Below are positions 18,159-27,581 of a stretch of DNA of 64,000 bases, in pieces. A program made the position numbers and the translations under genes. Source of the DNA: Bradyrhizobium sp. AZCC 2176 (GTDB taxonomy: Bacteria; Pseudomonadota; Alphaproteobacteria; Rhizobiales; Xanthobacteraceae); the NCBI RefSeq assembly GCF_036924645.1, contig NZ_JAZHRX010000001.1, forward strand, positions 5,297,501 to 5,361,500, given 5' to 3'. The first letter of the stretch is position 1, and every line of letters begins with the position of its first letter. The notes beneath the pieces are model-generated. The model ran no database searches, had not been told where the DNA came from, and was given only the letters and a program-made list of their open reading frames with translations.

Positions 18159-19547
18159 ATGTCCGAGCGGTGGACGCCCGATAGCTGGCGCACCAAGCCG
18201 GTGCTGCAAGTGCCCGACTACCCCGATGCCAAGGCATTGGCCGACGTCGAGGCGCAACTGGCCACGTTCCCGCCGCTGGTGTTTGCCGGCGAAGCCCGCA
18301 ACCTGAAGAAAGCGCTGGCTCGGGTCGCCGCGGGCGAAGCGTTCCTGCTGCAGGGCGGCGATTGCGCCGAGAGCTTTGCCGAGCATGGTGCCAACAACAT
18401 CCGCGACTTTTTCCGTGTGCTGCTGCAGATGGCCGTGGTCCTGACCTATGCGGGCGCGCTGCCGGTGGTGAAGGTCGGCCGCATCGCCGGTCAGTTCGCA
18501 AAACCGCGCTCGTCGAACACGGAAAAGGTTGGCGGCGTCGAGCTGCCGAGCTACCGCGGCGACATCATCAACGACATCGCCTTCACGCCGGAAGCGCGCA
18601 TTCCCGATCCGCAGCGCCAGATGATGGCGTACCGGCAATCCGCGGCGACGCTCAATCTGCTCCGCGCGTTCGCGACCGGCGGCTTTGCCAACCTCGGCAG
18701 CGTCCATCAGTGGATGCTCGGCTTCCTCAAGGATTCCCCGCAGTCGCGCCGCTACAAGGAGTTGGCCGACCGGATCTCGGACGCGCTGAATTTCATGCGC
18801 GCCTGCGGCCTCGACCTCGAAAGCCATCCCGAACTGCGCGCCACCGATTTCTACACCAGCCACGAGGCGCTGCTGCTCGGTTACGAGCAGGCCTTCACGC
18901 GCGTCGATTCCACGACCGGCGACTGGTACGCGACCTCGGGCCACATGATCTGGATCGGCGACCGCACCCGCCAGCTCGACCACGGCCATGTCGAGTATTT
19001 CCGCGGCATCAAGAACCCGATCGGCCTGAAATGCGGTCCCTCGCTGAAGCCGGATGAGCTGTTGAAGCTGATCGACATCCTCAATCCCGACAACGAGCCC
19101 GGCCGCCTGACGCTGATCAACCGCTTCGGCTCCGACAAGGTCGGCGATCACCTCGCGCCGCTGATCCGCGCCGTGCAGCGGGAAGGGCGCATCGTCGTCT
19201 GGTCCTGCGATCCCATGCACGGCAACACCATCACCTCGACCTCGGGCTACAAGACCCGCCCGTTCGACCGGGTGCTGTCGGAGGTGAAGTCGTTCTTCGC
19301 CATCCACGCGGCGGAGGGCACGCATGCCGGCGGCGTGCACCTGGAAATGACCGGGCAGGACGTCACCGAATGCATCGGCGGCGCGCGTGCCATCACCGAC
19401 GAGGACCTCAACGACCGCTATCACACGGTCTGCGATCCCCGTCTCAACGCCGAACAATCGATCGACATGGCCTTCCTGATCGCCGAACTGCTCAAGCAGG
19501 AACGTGCGGGCAAGGAAAAGCCGATGCCGGCCGCAGCGGGACTCTGA
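18159..19547 (+). CDS. 3-deoxy-7-phosphoheptulonate synthase, class II
   Basis: This 462-residue plant-type (class II) DAHP synthase condenses phosphoenolpyruvate and erythrose 4-phosphate, the entry step of the shikimate pathway. Diagnostic stretches are the N-terminal [21 protein letters not shown] with the metal-binding cysteine, [44 protein letters not shown] and [12 protein letters not shown]. The metal ligands His, Glu and Asp fall in [17 protein letters not shown] and CDPRLN. dgkA starts two bases after its stop, so the two are translationally linked. No leader peptide or attenuator is evident in the 111 bases upstream. Confidence 0.96.
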   Translation: MSERWTPDSWRTKPVLQVPDYPDAKALADVEAQLATFPPLVFAGEARNLKKALARVAAGEAFLLQGGDCAESFAEHGANNIRDFFRVLLQMAVVLTYAGALPVVKVGRIAGQFAKPRSSNTEKVGGVELPSYRGDIINDIAFTPEARIPDPQRQMMAYRQSAATLNLLRAFATGGFANLGSVHQWMLGFLKDSPQSRRYKELADRISDALNFMRACGLDLESHPELRATDFYTSHEALLLGYEQAFTRVDSTTGDWYATSGHMIWIGDRTRQLDHGHVEYFRGIKNPIGLKCGPSLKPDELLKLIDILNPDNEPGRLTLINRFGSDKVGDHLAPLIRAVQREGRIVVWSCDPMHGNTITSTSGYKTRPFDRVLSEVKSFFAIHAAEGTHAGGVHLEMTGQDVTECIGGARAITDEDLNDRYHTVCDPRLNAEQSIDMAFLIAELLKQERAGKEKPMPAAAGL

Positions 19548-19548
19548 T

Positions 19549-19902
19549 TTGCTGCGACTTTGGCGGGCCACCATCAACACGCGTAACGGCCTCGCTTTTG
19601 CGATCCGCTCGGAGCAGGCCGTTCGCGAGGAAATTTTCGCGCTGGCGCTGTCGGTGCCGCTGGCCTGGCTGGTCGGCGTCACCATCATGCGTTGCGTGGA
19701 ACTTGTCGCGGCCGTCGCCTTTGTCCTGGTGGTCGAGCTGCTCAACACCGCGATCGAGAAGCTCGCCGACCGCCTGACCACCGATCACGACCCAAAGATC
19801 GGCCAGGTCAAGGACATGGGGTCGGCGGCCGTCGGTGTCGCGCTGCTGATGGCCGGCCTGTTCTGGCTGTTCGCCCTCGCCGAACGCATGGGCGCAATCT
19901 AG
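19549..19902 (+). CDS. dgkA: Diacylglycerol kinase
   Basis: This inner-membrane enzyme of about 117 residues has three predicted helices and phosphorylates diacylglycerol, recycling the by-product of membrane-derived glycan synthesis. The cytoplasmic N-terminal helix and first motif are ATINTRNGLAFAIRSEQAVREE, and the family signature ELLNTAIEKLADR follows, with catalytic Glu and Asn residues. The start is taken as TTG 19549, which gives the canonical N-terminus LLRLWRATINTRNG; the frame is open a little further upstream inside the DAHP synthase gene. The stop lies within the palindrome at 19901. Confidence 0.9.
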   Translation: MLRLWRATINTRNGLAFAIRSEQAVREEIFALALSVPLAWLVGVTIMRCVELVAAVAFVLVVELLNTAIEKLADRLTTDHDPKIGQVKDMGSAAVGVALLMAGLFWLFALAERMGAI

Positions 19903-19938
19903 ATATGCGGTTCTGATCAGGATCAGAACCGCATATCT
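19901..19938. repeat. Perfect 18-bp palindrome, part of a dispersed repeat
   Basis: AGATATGCGGTTCTGATC is followed after two bases by its exact reverse complement. Downstream comes AAGTTTTGTTTT and then a stretch (CGCGTTTCTTCACGCGAACCGG) that I recognise as a common companion of this hairpin in bradyrhizobial genomes. The T-rich tail would let it terminate transcription from dgkA. Confidence 0.75.
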
Positions 19939-20046
19939 AAGTTTTGTTTTGACGCGTTTCTTCACGCGAACCGGTACCCACTTCGCTTGAAAACGCTTTA
20001 AAGCGAGCATTTGCAGTTTGCTCTTGTGCAAGGCACCATCGCTCCC

Positions 20047-21798
20047 ATGACCGAACCAACCTTCAAGATCACGCTGGCGCAGTTGAACCCGACGGTCGGC
20101 GACGTCACGGGAAACGCCGCCAAGGCGCGCGCCGCGCGCGACAAAGCCAAGGCCGACGGCGCCGATCTCCTAGTGCTGCCCGAATTGTTCATCACCGGCT
20201 ACCCGCCGGAAGACCTGGTGCTGAAGCCCGCCTTCCAGGCGGCCTGCCGCGCGGCGATCGAAGAACTGGCGCGTGAGACCGCAGGCGGCGGTCCGGCTGT
20301 CCTGATAGGCACGCCCTGGGTCGAGGACGATAAGCTCTATAATGCCTGCGCGCTGCTCGATCAGGGCCGCATCGCCGCCCTTCGCTTCAAGGCCAATCTG
20401 CCCAATTACGGCGTGTTCGACGAGAAGCGGCTATTCGCGCGCGGTCCGGCTGCGGGTCCGGTAACCGTCAAGGGCATCCGGATCGGCGTTCCCATCTGCG
20501 AGGACATCTGGCTCGAAGAATCAGAAGAATACGAGAACGTCGTCGAATGCCTCGCCGAGACCGGTGCGGAAATTCTGGTGGTGCCGAACGGCTCGCCTTA
20601 CGCGCGCGACAAGAACGACCTGCGGCTGTCGATTGCGGTCGCCCGCGTCACCGAGAGCGGGCTGCCGCTGGTCTATCTCAACCAGATCGGGGGGCAGGAC
20701 GAACTGGTGTTCGACGGCGCGTCGTTCGTGCTCAACGCCGATCTCTCGGTGGCGGCGCAGTTGCCGGCATTCGAAGAGAGCATCGTCACGCTGAACTGGG
20801 CCAGGAGCGCCGATGGCTGGCGCTGCTCGGGGCCGGTGGCGCCGCTCATCGAGGGCGACAAGGCCGACTACGCGGCGTGCGTGCTCGGCCTGCGCGATTA
20901 CGTCCGCAAGAACGGATTTCCTGGTGTGCTGCTCGGCGTCTCCGGCGGCATCGATTCCGCGCTGTGCGCGGCGATCGCGGTCGACGCGCTCGGCGCCGAC
21001 CGGGTTCGCGGCGTGATGCTGCCGTTCCGGTTCACCGCGCAGGTGTCGCTGGATGATGCGGCCAGGCTCGCACAAGCGCTCGGCATCCGCTACGAGGTGC
21101 TGCCGATAGCGGATGCCGTGAACGGCTTTGAAAAAATCCTCTCCGGTCCGTTCGCCAGCCTGCCGCGCGACATCACCGAAGAGAATTTGCAGGCACGCAC
21201 CCGCGGCACGCTCTTGATGGCGATTTCCAACAAGACCGGCGCGATGGTGGTTACGACCGGCAACAAGTCGGAAATGTCGGTCGGCTATGCCACGCTCTAC
21301 GGCGACATGAACGGCGGCTTCAATCCGATCAAGGACATCTACAAGACCGAAGTGTTTCGGCTCTCGAGCCTGCGCAACGAATGGAAGCCCGACGGTGCGC
21401 TCGGGCCTTCAGGCGAGGTCATTCCGGTCAACATCATCACGCGGCCGCCGACGGCAGAGTTGCGCGAGGACCAGACCGACCAGGATTCGCTGCCGCCTTA
21501 CGAGATGCTGGACGGTATTCTCGAACGGCTGGTCGAGCGCGAGGACCCGCTCGCCACGATCATCGCCGCCGGCTTCCCGGCCGACGTCGTGACACGGATC
21601 GACCGGCTGCTCAACATCGCCGAATACAAGCGCCGGCAGGCGGCACCGGGCGTCAAGGTGACGGAAAAGAACTTTGGCCGCGACCGCCGTTATCCCATCA
21701 CCAATCGTTTCCGCGACAATGGCAAGGCGTTGCCCGCGCCCGACGAAAAGCTGGTCGCCCGCGCTGGCCGCGCCTCGGCAGACGCGTTCGAGGGGTAG
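20047..21798 (+). CDS. nadE: NAD+ synthase, glutamine-hydrolysing
   Basis: This 583-residue two-domain enzyme makes NAD from deamido-NAD, ATP and glutamine. The N-terminal nitrilase-like glutaminase domain (to about residue 270) shows the Glu (LLVLPELFITGYPPEDL), Lys (LRFKANLPNYGVFDE) and Cys (GVPICEDIW) triad. The C-terminal synthetase domain has the PP-loop SGGIDSA, then TTGNKSEMSVGYATLYGDMNGG and RPPTAELREDQTDQDSLPPY. The ATG at 20047 gives the family N-terminus; 12 further in-frame residues are possible. It is separated from dgkA by the palindromic repeat. Confidence 0.96.
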   Translation: MTEPTFKITLAQLNPTVGDVTGNAAKARAARDKAKADGADLLVLPELFITGYPPEDLVLKPAFQAACRAAIEELARETAGGGPAVLIGTPWVEDDKLYNACALLDQGRIAALRFKANLPNYGVFDEKRLFARGPAAGPVTVKGIRIGVPICEDIWLEESEEYENVVECLAETGAEILVVPNGSPYARDKNDLRLSIAVARVTESGLPLVYLNQIGGQDELVFDGASFVLNADLSVAAQLPAFEESIVTLNWARSADGWRCSGPVAPLIEGDKADYAACVLGLRDYVRKNGFPGVLLGVSGGIDSALCAAIAVDALGADRVRGVMLPFRFTAQVSLDDAARLAQALGIRYEVLPIADAVNGFEKILSGPFASLPRDITEENLQARTRGTLLMAISNKTGAMVVTTGNKSEMSVGYATLYGDMNGGFNPIKDIYKTEVFRLSSLRNEWKPDGALGPSGEVIPVNIITRPPTAELREDQTDQDSLPPYEMLDGILERLVEREDPLATIIAAGFPADVVTRIDRLLNIAEYKRRQAAPGVKVTEKNFGRDRRYPITNRFRDNGKALPAPDEKLVARAGRASADAFEG

Positions 21799-21824
21799 AG
21801 CGTTTTCGACCGGCGAGGCCGCGT

Positions 21825-22991
21825 CTACTGCTTCGGCGGGATGAAGGTTGGGCCCACCGTGCGGACCGGCTTGTCCTTGTCGTTAGCCGTGGCGGTCGTA
21901 TCGGGCGGCGGCGGTGCTGTCGCCGGTGCGGCGGCGGTGCCAGCAGGTGCCGTGCCCTTCTTGGCGGTGGGCGGCGGTGCGCCCTTCTGTGCGCGCTGCT
22001 GCATCCGCCTCGCGCTCTCCTCGGTGACGATGATGTCGCCTTGTTCGACCCCGGCCCTGTCGTCGACGGACTTCAGCGCTTCGGACCAGGTCTGGCCGGC
22101 GGCCTTGCAGGCGCAGGAGGGATTGAACTCGGTGCGGAATTTGAACGCGTTCGGCAGCGACGAATAAGGCTGGCCGCTGATCGAGACCGCCTGGTTGATG
22201 TCCTCGCCGGGGTTGCGGTAGGTGAACAGCGTCGCTTCCGTCGCCGGGCAAAGCGACTTGCAGGTCTTTTCGTCGTCCTGGAAACGCGCCTGATAGGTGG
22301 CGAACGACACCGGGAAGTAGCCGCCGTCGCAGGTGCGGACGCAGACGGTGCGGAAGGTGCCGGACGGCGGGCCGAGTTCGGCGCTAGGCGGCGGCAGCGT
22401 ATTGTTGTTGCCGAACAGACTGTCGATGAAGTTGCCGGGACCGCGCGCGGCAGCGGCATATTGCGGGCCGCAATTGTTCTGCGCGAGCGCCGTCAGCACC
22501 GAGCGGCGCTGGTTTTCGCGGTCGGCGCCGCCGATGCCGCCGCTGCGCAGGCGCTCCAGGCTGGTGGTGATCTGGTCGAGATTGGCGCGCATCTGCTGGA
22601 TCTGGTTGTTGACCGGACCGCACTGGGCGGACCGGCCGTTGAACAGCGAGAAGAAGCCCGAGCTTTCGCAGCCCATGCGCTTGGCCTGCTGCGTGACCCG
22701 ATCGAGTTCGCCCTGCTGCTTGGCCTGGGCTTCCTGATAGCGGCGGATCTGTTCATCCTTGGCCGGGTCGCCGGTGCCGGCGCCGCGGTCGATGGTCGCC
22801 AATTGTCCTTCGAGCCGGATACAGATCGGATTGGCCTGCGCGCCCTGCTGTGGTGGGCCGTCCTGGTTCATCTGCGCCATGGCGTCGTCGTTCGTTTGCG
22901 CCAAAGCGGGCGCGCCCGGGGCGGCGATACCGAGCAGGACGGCGCAAGCCAAAATCCGAAGGGAGAGGGCAGCGTTGCGAATTTCCAGCAT
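21825..22991 (-). CDS. DUF2865 domain-containing secreted protein
   Basis: This 388-residue protein has a signal peptide (LRILACAVLLGIAAPGAPALAQ), and the central part matches DUF2865: a glutamine-rich coiled segment (QIRRYQEAQAKQQGELDRVTQQAKRMGC), then FFSLFNGRSAQCGPVNNQIQQM. A cysteine-containing domain follows with VCVRTCDGGYFPVSFATYQARFQ and CPATEATLFTYRNPGEDI. Nine or so cysteines suggest several disulfides in the periplasm. The C-terminal 60 residues are proline/alanine/threonine-rich. Function unknown. The start at ATG 22991 is chosen to place the signal peptide at the N-terminus. It converges with nadE. Confidence 0.82.
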   Translation of the reverse strand: MLEIRNAALSLRILACAVLLGIAAPGAPALAQTNDDAMAQMNQDGPPQQGAQANPICIRLEGQLATIDRGAGTGDPAKDEQIRRYQEAQAKQQGELDRVTQQAKRMGCESSGFFSLFNGRSAQCGPVNNQIQQMRANLDQITTSLERLRSGGIGGADRENQRRSVLTALAQNNCGPQYAAAARGPGNFIDSLFGNNNTLPPPSAELGPPSGTFRTVCVRTCDGGYFPVSFATYQARFQDDEKTCKSLCPATEATLFTYRNPGEDINQAVSISGQPYSSLPNAFKFRTEFNPSCACKAAGQTWSEALKSVDDRAGVEQGDIIVTEESARRMQQRAQKGAPPPTAKKGTAPAGTAAAPATAPPPPDTTATANDKDKPVRTVGPTFIPPKQ

Positions 22992-23156
22992 ATCCGGCCA
23001 ATGAGAGCTGATCCGCGCGACTTGAAAGCCTTTATCGCGCGGCCAAGGCGGCATGTTGCAACCAAGGCCGCATCCAATACCTGCTTCTCGGGGCAGCGTC
23101 ACGTCGTTTCCGGGGCGCAGGTGTGGCAAACCGGCCTCCGATATTCCGGTCTCCAG

Positions 23157-23462
23157 CTAGCGCTGGCAGGTAATCGCGACGTATTCGCCGCAGCCGTGGC
23201 CGGAGCATTTATCGCCGCCGCTGCTCGATACCGCGCCGGTGACTTCGTCGGGATCGACGCGGCGATAGGCGGTGGCCTGTGCAAATTCCCGTGACTGACA
23301 GTAGGAGCGGGCGGCATGGGCGCCGCATTTTTCGCCCCTGGCAAGGCATTCATCCACGCCATAACCGTCGGCCTGATTGGCAATGATGAAAACGCGGCTG
23401 TCGGCGGCAGCGGCCGAGGCGGCAAGCAGGAAGGCGCAGGCGAGGAGTGCAGAGGATCGCAT
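23157..23462 (-). CDS. Small secreted cysteine-rich protein
   Basis: This protein of about 101 residues starts at ATG 23462 with a clear signal peptide (SSALLACAFLLAASAAAA). The mature part has six cysteines (DECLARGEKC, SYC, DKCSGHGC, ITC), consistent with three disulfides in the periplasm, and ends in YVAITCQR. I do not recognise the family, and no strong SD is visible. It is oriented like the DUF2865 gene and lies 165 bases upstream of it; both products are probably exported. Confidence 0.7.
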   Translation of the reverse strand: MRSSALLACAFLLAASAAAADSRVFIIANQADGYGVDECLARGEKCGAHAARSYCQSREFAQATAYRRVDPDEVTGAVSSSGGDKCSGHGCGEYVAITCQR

Positions 23463-23754
23463 GGAGGACACCGGCAGGGGATGAGGAACCACCTTCAGGA
23501 ATAGGCCCAAAGTGGTTAATAATGATTAACCATGAGCCCGTGGGGCGGCAGCGAATGGCGGGGGCGGCGGCCTGATCGGCCCCAAATCGGGCACAAGCAA
23601 GGCCTTGACGGCGTCCCTCCGATACCGCAATGGTGGAACCATGAACGGTCTCCTCGCCATCTGCAGCATTTGCCGCGAGATTATTAGCTAGCGATTCGCT
23701 GGCTGAGGCCGTCTTTTCTCAAAAACTGAGATCACTGGACGCCCGGCCGGCAGC

Positions 23755-23817
23755 GCACCGGCTCTCGCATTCGCATGTTCTTGCGGCGAATGGGGTTGCG
23801 AATGCGAGAGCCGGTGC
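23755..23817. repeat. Perfect 21-bp inverted repeat upstream of cysS
   Basis: The arms 23755-23775 and 23797-23817 are exact reverse complements (core CACCGGCTCTCGCATTCGCA) around a 21-base loop. A short AAACTAAAAGTTT palindrome follows. No T-tract is present directly after the stem, so a simple terminator is not the best reading. Confidence 0.85.
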
Positions 23818-23847
23818 CTGCAAGAAACTAAAAGTTTAGTGCCGCCT

Positions 23848-23904
23848 GCGATTTGAAGTTCCTGATCGATCTCGCTGCTACCACTGCAGGAACTTCAAAA
23901 TCGC
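23848..23904. repeat. Second inverted repeat in the cysS leader
   Basis: TTTGAAGTTCCTG (within 23852-23864) and CAGGAACTTCAAA (23887-23899) are exact reverse complements. The GCGAT/ATCGC flanks extend the pairing with one extra A. The loop is 22 bases. It ends 23 bases before the cysS start codon and would be in the mRNA leader if transcription starts upstream. Confidence 0.8.
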
Positions 23905-23927
23905 CCTCGGCGCTGGGATGGGTTTCC

Positions 23928-25343
23928 ATGGAATTACGCCTCTACGATACGTTGACGAAGGAGAAGCGGTCGTTCGTGCCGCTCGATGCCGATAACGTCC
24001 GCATGTATGCCTGCGGACCGACGGTCTACGACTTCGCCCATATCGGCAACGGCCGCGCGGCGATCGTGTTCGACGTGCTGTTCCGCGTGCTGCGCCATCG
24101 CTATGGCGCTGACCACGTGAAGTACGTCCGCAACATCACCGACGTCGACGACAAGATCAACGTGCGCGCCGCGCGCGACTATCCCGGCGTGCCGTTGAAT
24201 GAGGCGATCCGCAAGGTCACCGAAGAGACCTATCGGCAGTATCAGGACGACGTCACTGCGCTGGGCTGCTTGGCGCCTACGGTGCAGCCGCGCGCGACCG
24301 AGCATATTCCGGAGATGCGGGCAATCATCGAGAAGCTGGTGGCCGGCGGCTTTGCCTATGTCGCCGAAGACCACGTGCTGTTCTCGCCGCAGGCGATGAA
24401 TGCGGCAAATTCCGCGATGCCGCGCTACGGCGCGCTGTCGAAACGCTCGCTCGACGAGATGATCGCGGGCGCCCGCGTCGACGTCGCGCCCTACAAGCGC
24501 GACAACACCGACTTCGTGCTGTGGAAGCCGTCGAAGCCGGGCGAGCCGTCATGGCCTTCGCCGTCGGGCATCAAGGCGGAAGGCCGCCCCGGCTGGCACA
24601 TCGAGTGCTCGGCGATGGCATGGAAGCATCTCGGCGAGAAGTTCGACATTCATGGCGGCGGCATCGACCTGGTGTTTCCGCACCATGAGAACGAACTCGC
24701 GCAGACCTGCTGCGCGTTTCATTCCGACCGCATGGCGAATGTCTGGATGCACAACGGCTTCCTGCAGCTCGAAAGCGAGAAGATGTCGAAATCGCTCGGC
24801 AACTTCTTCACGATCCGCGAGATGCTGGCCGATTGGCCAGGCGAGGTGCTGCGCTTGAGCATGCTCAAGACGCATTATCGATCGCCGCTTGACTGGACCA
24901 CGAAGGGTGCGGAAGAAAGCGCAAAGACGCTCGACGACTGGTACGCGGTCGCAGCCGACGCCGCGAACGGTCAACCGTCGCCGGCCTTGGTTGATGCGCT
25001 CTATGACGACCTCAACACGGCGCAGGCCATGGCGGTCCTGCACGGCCTGCGGAACGCTGCTGCTGCCGGCGGCGAGCGCGAGCGCGGCGAGTTTGCGGCC
25101 TCGCTCCGGCTGCTCGGTTTCCTCTCGATGAGCGCCGCCGCGTGGAAGGGACGCAAGCAACAGGCCAGCGGCGTCGATCCGCAACAGGTCGATCGGCTGA
25201 TTGCGGAGCGCACGGCGGCGCGCGCGCGAAAGGATTTCAAGGAGTCCGATCGTATTCGCGACGAGCTCGCCGCCATGGGTGTTGCCATCAAGGACGGCAA
25301 GGATGCCGATGGAAAACCCGTAACCACCTGGGAGATCGCGTGA
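23928..25343 (+). CDS. cysS: Cysteinyl-tRNA synthetase
   Basis: This 471-residue class I aminoacyl-tRNA synthetase charges tRNA-Cys. The zinc-binding Cys29 lies in [15 protein letters not shown], where HIGN is the class I HIGH motif at 38-41. [25 protein letters not shown] and [15 protein letters not shown] follow. KMSKS is at residues 285-289. The start at ATG 23928 gives the usual [13 protein letters not shown]; an in-frame start at 23853 would read through the second hairpin and is unlikely. Its stop overlaps the next start by one base (TGATG), opening an overlapping operon of cysS, a small membrane protein, a GNAT protein and cimA. Confidence 0.96.
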   Translation: MELRLYDTLTKEKRSFVPLDADNVRMYACGPTVYDFAHIGNGRAAIVFDVLFRVLRHRYGADHVKYVRNITDVDDKINVRAARDYPGVPLNEAIRKVTEETYRQYQDDVTALGCLAPTVQPRATEHIPEMRAIIEKLVAGGFAYVAEDHVLFSPQAMNAANSAMPRYGALSKRSLDEMIAGARVDVAPYKRDNTDFVLWKPSKPGEPSWPSPSGIKAEGRPGWHIECSAMAWKHLGEKFDIHGGGIDLVFPHHENELAQTCCAFHSDRMANVWMHNGFLQLESEKMSKSLGNFFTIREMLADWPGEVLRLSMLKTHYRSPLDWTTKGAEESAKTLDDWYAVAADAANGQPSPALVDALYDDLNTAQAMAVLHGLRNAAAAGGERERGEFAASLRLLGFLSMSAAAWKGRKQQASGVDPQQVDRLIAERTAARARKDFKESDRIRDELAAMGVAIKDGKDADGKPVTTWEIA

Positions 25344-25456
25344 TGGACAAGCCCGATACCCCGTTCCCAAAGCACTGGCGCTATTACATCTTCATCAAAT
25401 GGGCGCTGATCGTTGCCGCGGTCGTGCTGGCCTTGAGACTGTTCGGAGTGTTTTGA
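25343..25456 (+). CDS. 37-residue membrane protein
   Basis: A small gene starts at ATG 25343 inside the cysS stop codon and ends in TGA at 25454-25456, four bases before the GNAT gene. The product has a short charged N-terminus ([15 protein letters not shown]) and one hydrophobic helix of about 20 residues (ALIVAAVVLALRLFGVF). No known family comes to mind. The one-base overlap with cysS and the tight spacing to the next gene argue that it is translated. Confidence 0.65.
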   Translation: MDKPDTPFPKHWRYYIFIKWALIVAAVVLALRLFGVF

Positions 25457-25460
25457 CGCG

Positions 25461-25973
25461 ATGGGACAGGCATTGCCCAAACCTGGCTTGCGGCCATATC
25501 TGCCGGCGGATGTCCCGATGCTGGCGGCGATCTTCGTTGCCGCCATCGAGGGACTGACCGGCGACGACTACAGCGAAGCGCAGCAGGAAGCCTGGGCTCA
25601 GGCTGCCGAGGACGAAGAAGCGTTCGGCAAGAAGCTTGCCGGCCAGTTGACGCTGATCGCGACCATCCAGAATGCGCCGGTCGGCTTCGCCTCGCTGAGG
25701 GGGGCCGATCACATCGACATGCTGTTCGTCCATCCGAGCGTCGCGGGGCAGGGGGTCGGCTCGATGCTTGTTGATGCGCTGGAGAAACTGGCCGGCGCGC
25801 GCGGGGCGAAAGCCCTGACGGTCGACGCCAGCGACACCGCGGAGCCGTTTTTCAGGAAGCGCGGTTATACCTCCAAACAGCGCAACACCGTCTCGCTCAA
25901 CGGCGAATGGCTCGCCAACACCACGATGCAGAAGACGCTGGCCGACAGATCAACGCCGGGAGTTCCGACATGA
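25461..25973 (+). CDS. GNAT family N-acetyltransferase
   Basis: This 170-residue acetyltransferase has the acetyl-CoA-binding motif A IDMLFVHPSVAGQGVGSMLVDALEKLA and the motif B region TVDASDTAEPFFRKRGY. The N-terminal part (LRPYLPADVPMLAAIFVAAIEGLT) matches the start of many YafP-like GNATs. The acceptor is unknown. It overlaps cimA by four bases (ATGA), so its expression is linked to branched amino acid synthesis and cysteine tRNA charging, without an obvious functional link. Confidence 0.88.
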   Translation: MGQALPKPGLRPYLPADVPMLAAIFVAAIEGLTGDDYSEAQQEAWAQAAEDEEAFGKKLAGQLTLIATIQNAPVGFASLRGADHIDMLFVHPSVAGQGVGSMLVDALEKLAGARGAKALTVDASDTAEPFFRKRGYTSKQRNTVSLNGEWLANTTMQKTLADRSTPGVPT

Positions 25974-27568
25974 GCCGCGAACGCCTTTATCTGTTCGACA
26001 CCACGCTACGCGACGGCGCGCAGACCAACGGTGTCGATTTCACGCTGCATGACAAGCAGATCATCGCGCAGATGCTGGATGAACTCGGCGTCGACTATGT
26101 CGAGGGCGGCTATCCCGGCGCCAATCCGGCCGACACCGAATTCTTTTCGGACAAGCCGAAGTTCGAGAGTGCCAAATTCACCGCGTTCGGCATGACGCGC
26201 CGTCCGGGCCGTTCGGCCTCGAACGATCCCGGGCTTGCGGCACTGATCGAGGCCAAGGCCGATGCGATCTGCTTTGTCGCCAAATCCAGTGCCTATCAGG
26301 TGCGGGTGGCGCTGGAGACCACCAACGAGGAAAACCTCGCCTCGATCCGCGACAGCGTCGTTGCTGCGAAGGCCGCCGGACGCGAGGTGATGGTCGATTG
26401 CGAGCACTTCTTCGACGGCTACAAGGAAGACGCCGAATTCGCGCTGGCCTGCGCCAAGGCGGCCTATGAGTCCGGCGCGCGCTGGGTAGTGCTGTGCGAC
26501 ACCAATGGCGGCACCATGCCGCATGAGATCGAAACCATTGTAGGCGCCGTGACAACGCATATCCCGGGTAGCCATGTCGGCATCCATGCCCATAACGACA
26601 CCGAGCAGGCGGTCGCCAATTCGCTGGCCGCCGTACGCGCCGGGGCGCGGCAGATCCAGGGCACGTTGAACGGGCTCGGCGAGCGCTGCGGCAACGCCAA
26701 TCTCTGTTCCCTGATCCCGACGCTGCGGCTGAAGAACGAATTTTCCGACGCGTTCGAGATCGGCGTCACCGCGGAAAAGCTTGCGACGCTGATGAAGGTA
26801 TCACGGACGCTCGACGACATGCTCAACCGCGCGCCGAACCGCCATGCGGCTTACGTCGGCGAGAGCGCGTTCGTCACCAAGGCCGGCATTCACGCCTCGG
26901 CGATGATGAAGGACCCGCATAGCTACGAGCACGTGCTGCCGGAATCCGTCGGCAACCATCGCAAGGTGCTGGTGTCAGATCAGGCCGGCCGCTCCAACGT
27001 GATGGCCGAACTCGACCGCGCCGGCATCACCTACGAGAAGACCGATCCCAAATTGGCGCGCCTCGTCGAGGAGTTGAAGGAGCGCGAGGCGGCGGGCTAC
27101 GCCTATGAGTCCGCCAACGCCTCGTTTGATCTACTGGCGCGGCGCACGCTTGGCCGGGTGCCTGAATATTTCAAGGTCGAGCAGTTCGACGTCAATGTCG
27201 AGCAGCGTTACAACGCCAACGGCCAGCGCGTCACGGTGGCGCTGGCGGTGGTCAAGGTCGATGTCGCCGGCGAGCGGCTGATCTCGGCTGCGGAAGGCAA
27301 CGGCCCGGTCAATGCGCTCGACGTCGCGCTGCGCAAGGACCTCGGCAAGTACCAGAAATACATCGAGGGCCTGAAGCTGATCGACTATCGCGTGCGTATC
27401 CTCAATGGCGGCACGGAAGCGGTGACGCGGGTCTTGATCGAGAGCGAGGACGAGAACGGCGATAGCTGGATCACGGTCGGCGTGTCGCCGAATATCATCG
27501 ACGCCTCGTTCCAGGCGCTGATGGATTCGGTGGTCTACAAGCTGGTGAAGTCGGGCGCACCGGCGTGA
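25970..27568 (+). CDS. cimA: Citramalate synthase
   Basis: This 532-residue HMGL-like enzyme condenses pyruvate with acetyl-CoA to citramalate, an entry to isoleucine through 2-oxobutyrate. The catalytic domain opens with LYLFDTTLRDGAQTNGVDF (Arg and Asp of the active site) and contains the metal-binding HAHNDT and GTLNGLGERCGNANL segments. The C-terminal ~130 residues form a LeuA-type regulatory domain, giving a length well above simple aldolases and in line with CimA rather than 2-isopropylmalate synthase (the N-terminal DGAQT replaces the IPMS DGEQ). Feedback by isoleucine is likely but not visible. The start is set by the ATGA overlap. Confidence 0.93.
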   Translation: MSRERLYLFDTTLRDGAQTNGVDFTLHDKQIIAQMLDELGVDYVEGGYPGANPADTEFFSDKPKFESAKFTAFGMTRRPGRSASNDPGLAALIEAKADAICFVAKSSAYQVRVALETTNEENLASIRDSVVAAKAAGREVMVDCEHFFDGYKEDAEFALACAKAAYESGARWVVLCDTNGGTMPHEIETIVGAVTTHIPGSHVGIHAHNDTEQAVANSLAAVRAGARQIQGTLNGLGERCGNANLCSLIPTLRLKNEFSDAFEIGVTAEKLATLMKVSRTLDDMLNRAPNRHAAYVGESAFVTKAGIHASAMMKDPHSYEHVLPESVGNHRKVLVSDQAGRSNVMAELDRAGITYEKTDPKLARLVEELKEREAAGYAYESANASFDLLARRTLGRVPEYFKVEQFDVNVEQRYNANGQRVTVALAVVKVDVAGERLISAAEGNGPVNALDVALRKDLGKYQKYIEGLKLIDYRVRILNGGTEAVTRVLIESEDENGDSWITVGVSPNIIDASFQALMDSVVYKLVKSGAPA

Positions 27569-27581
27569 GTTTGAAGATGTG

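Larger units (their letters stand above)
23463..23927. other. Intergenic region upstream of cysS
   Basis: This region of about 465 bases lies between a divergent secreted-protein gene and cysS. It contains no credible coding frame, but it has two long inverted repeats in tandem (listed separately) in the 170 bases before the cysS start. The left half (23463-23750) shows nothing I can name; the promoter for one or both neighbours should lie here. Confidence 0.6.

Noticed and set aside
18144..19781. Minus-strand frame of 545 codons opposite DAHP synthase and dgkA
   Set aside because: Mirror of strongly coding sequence; composition typical of antisense frames in GC-rich DNA.
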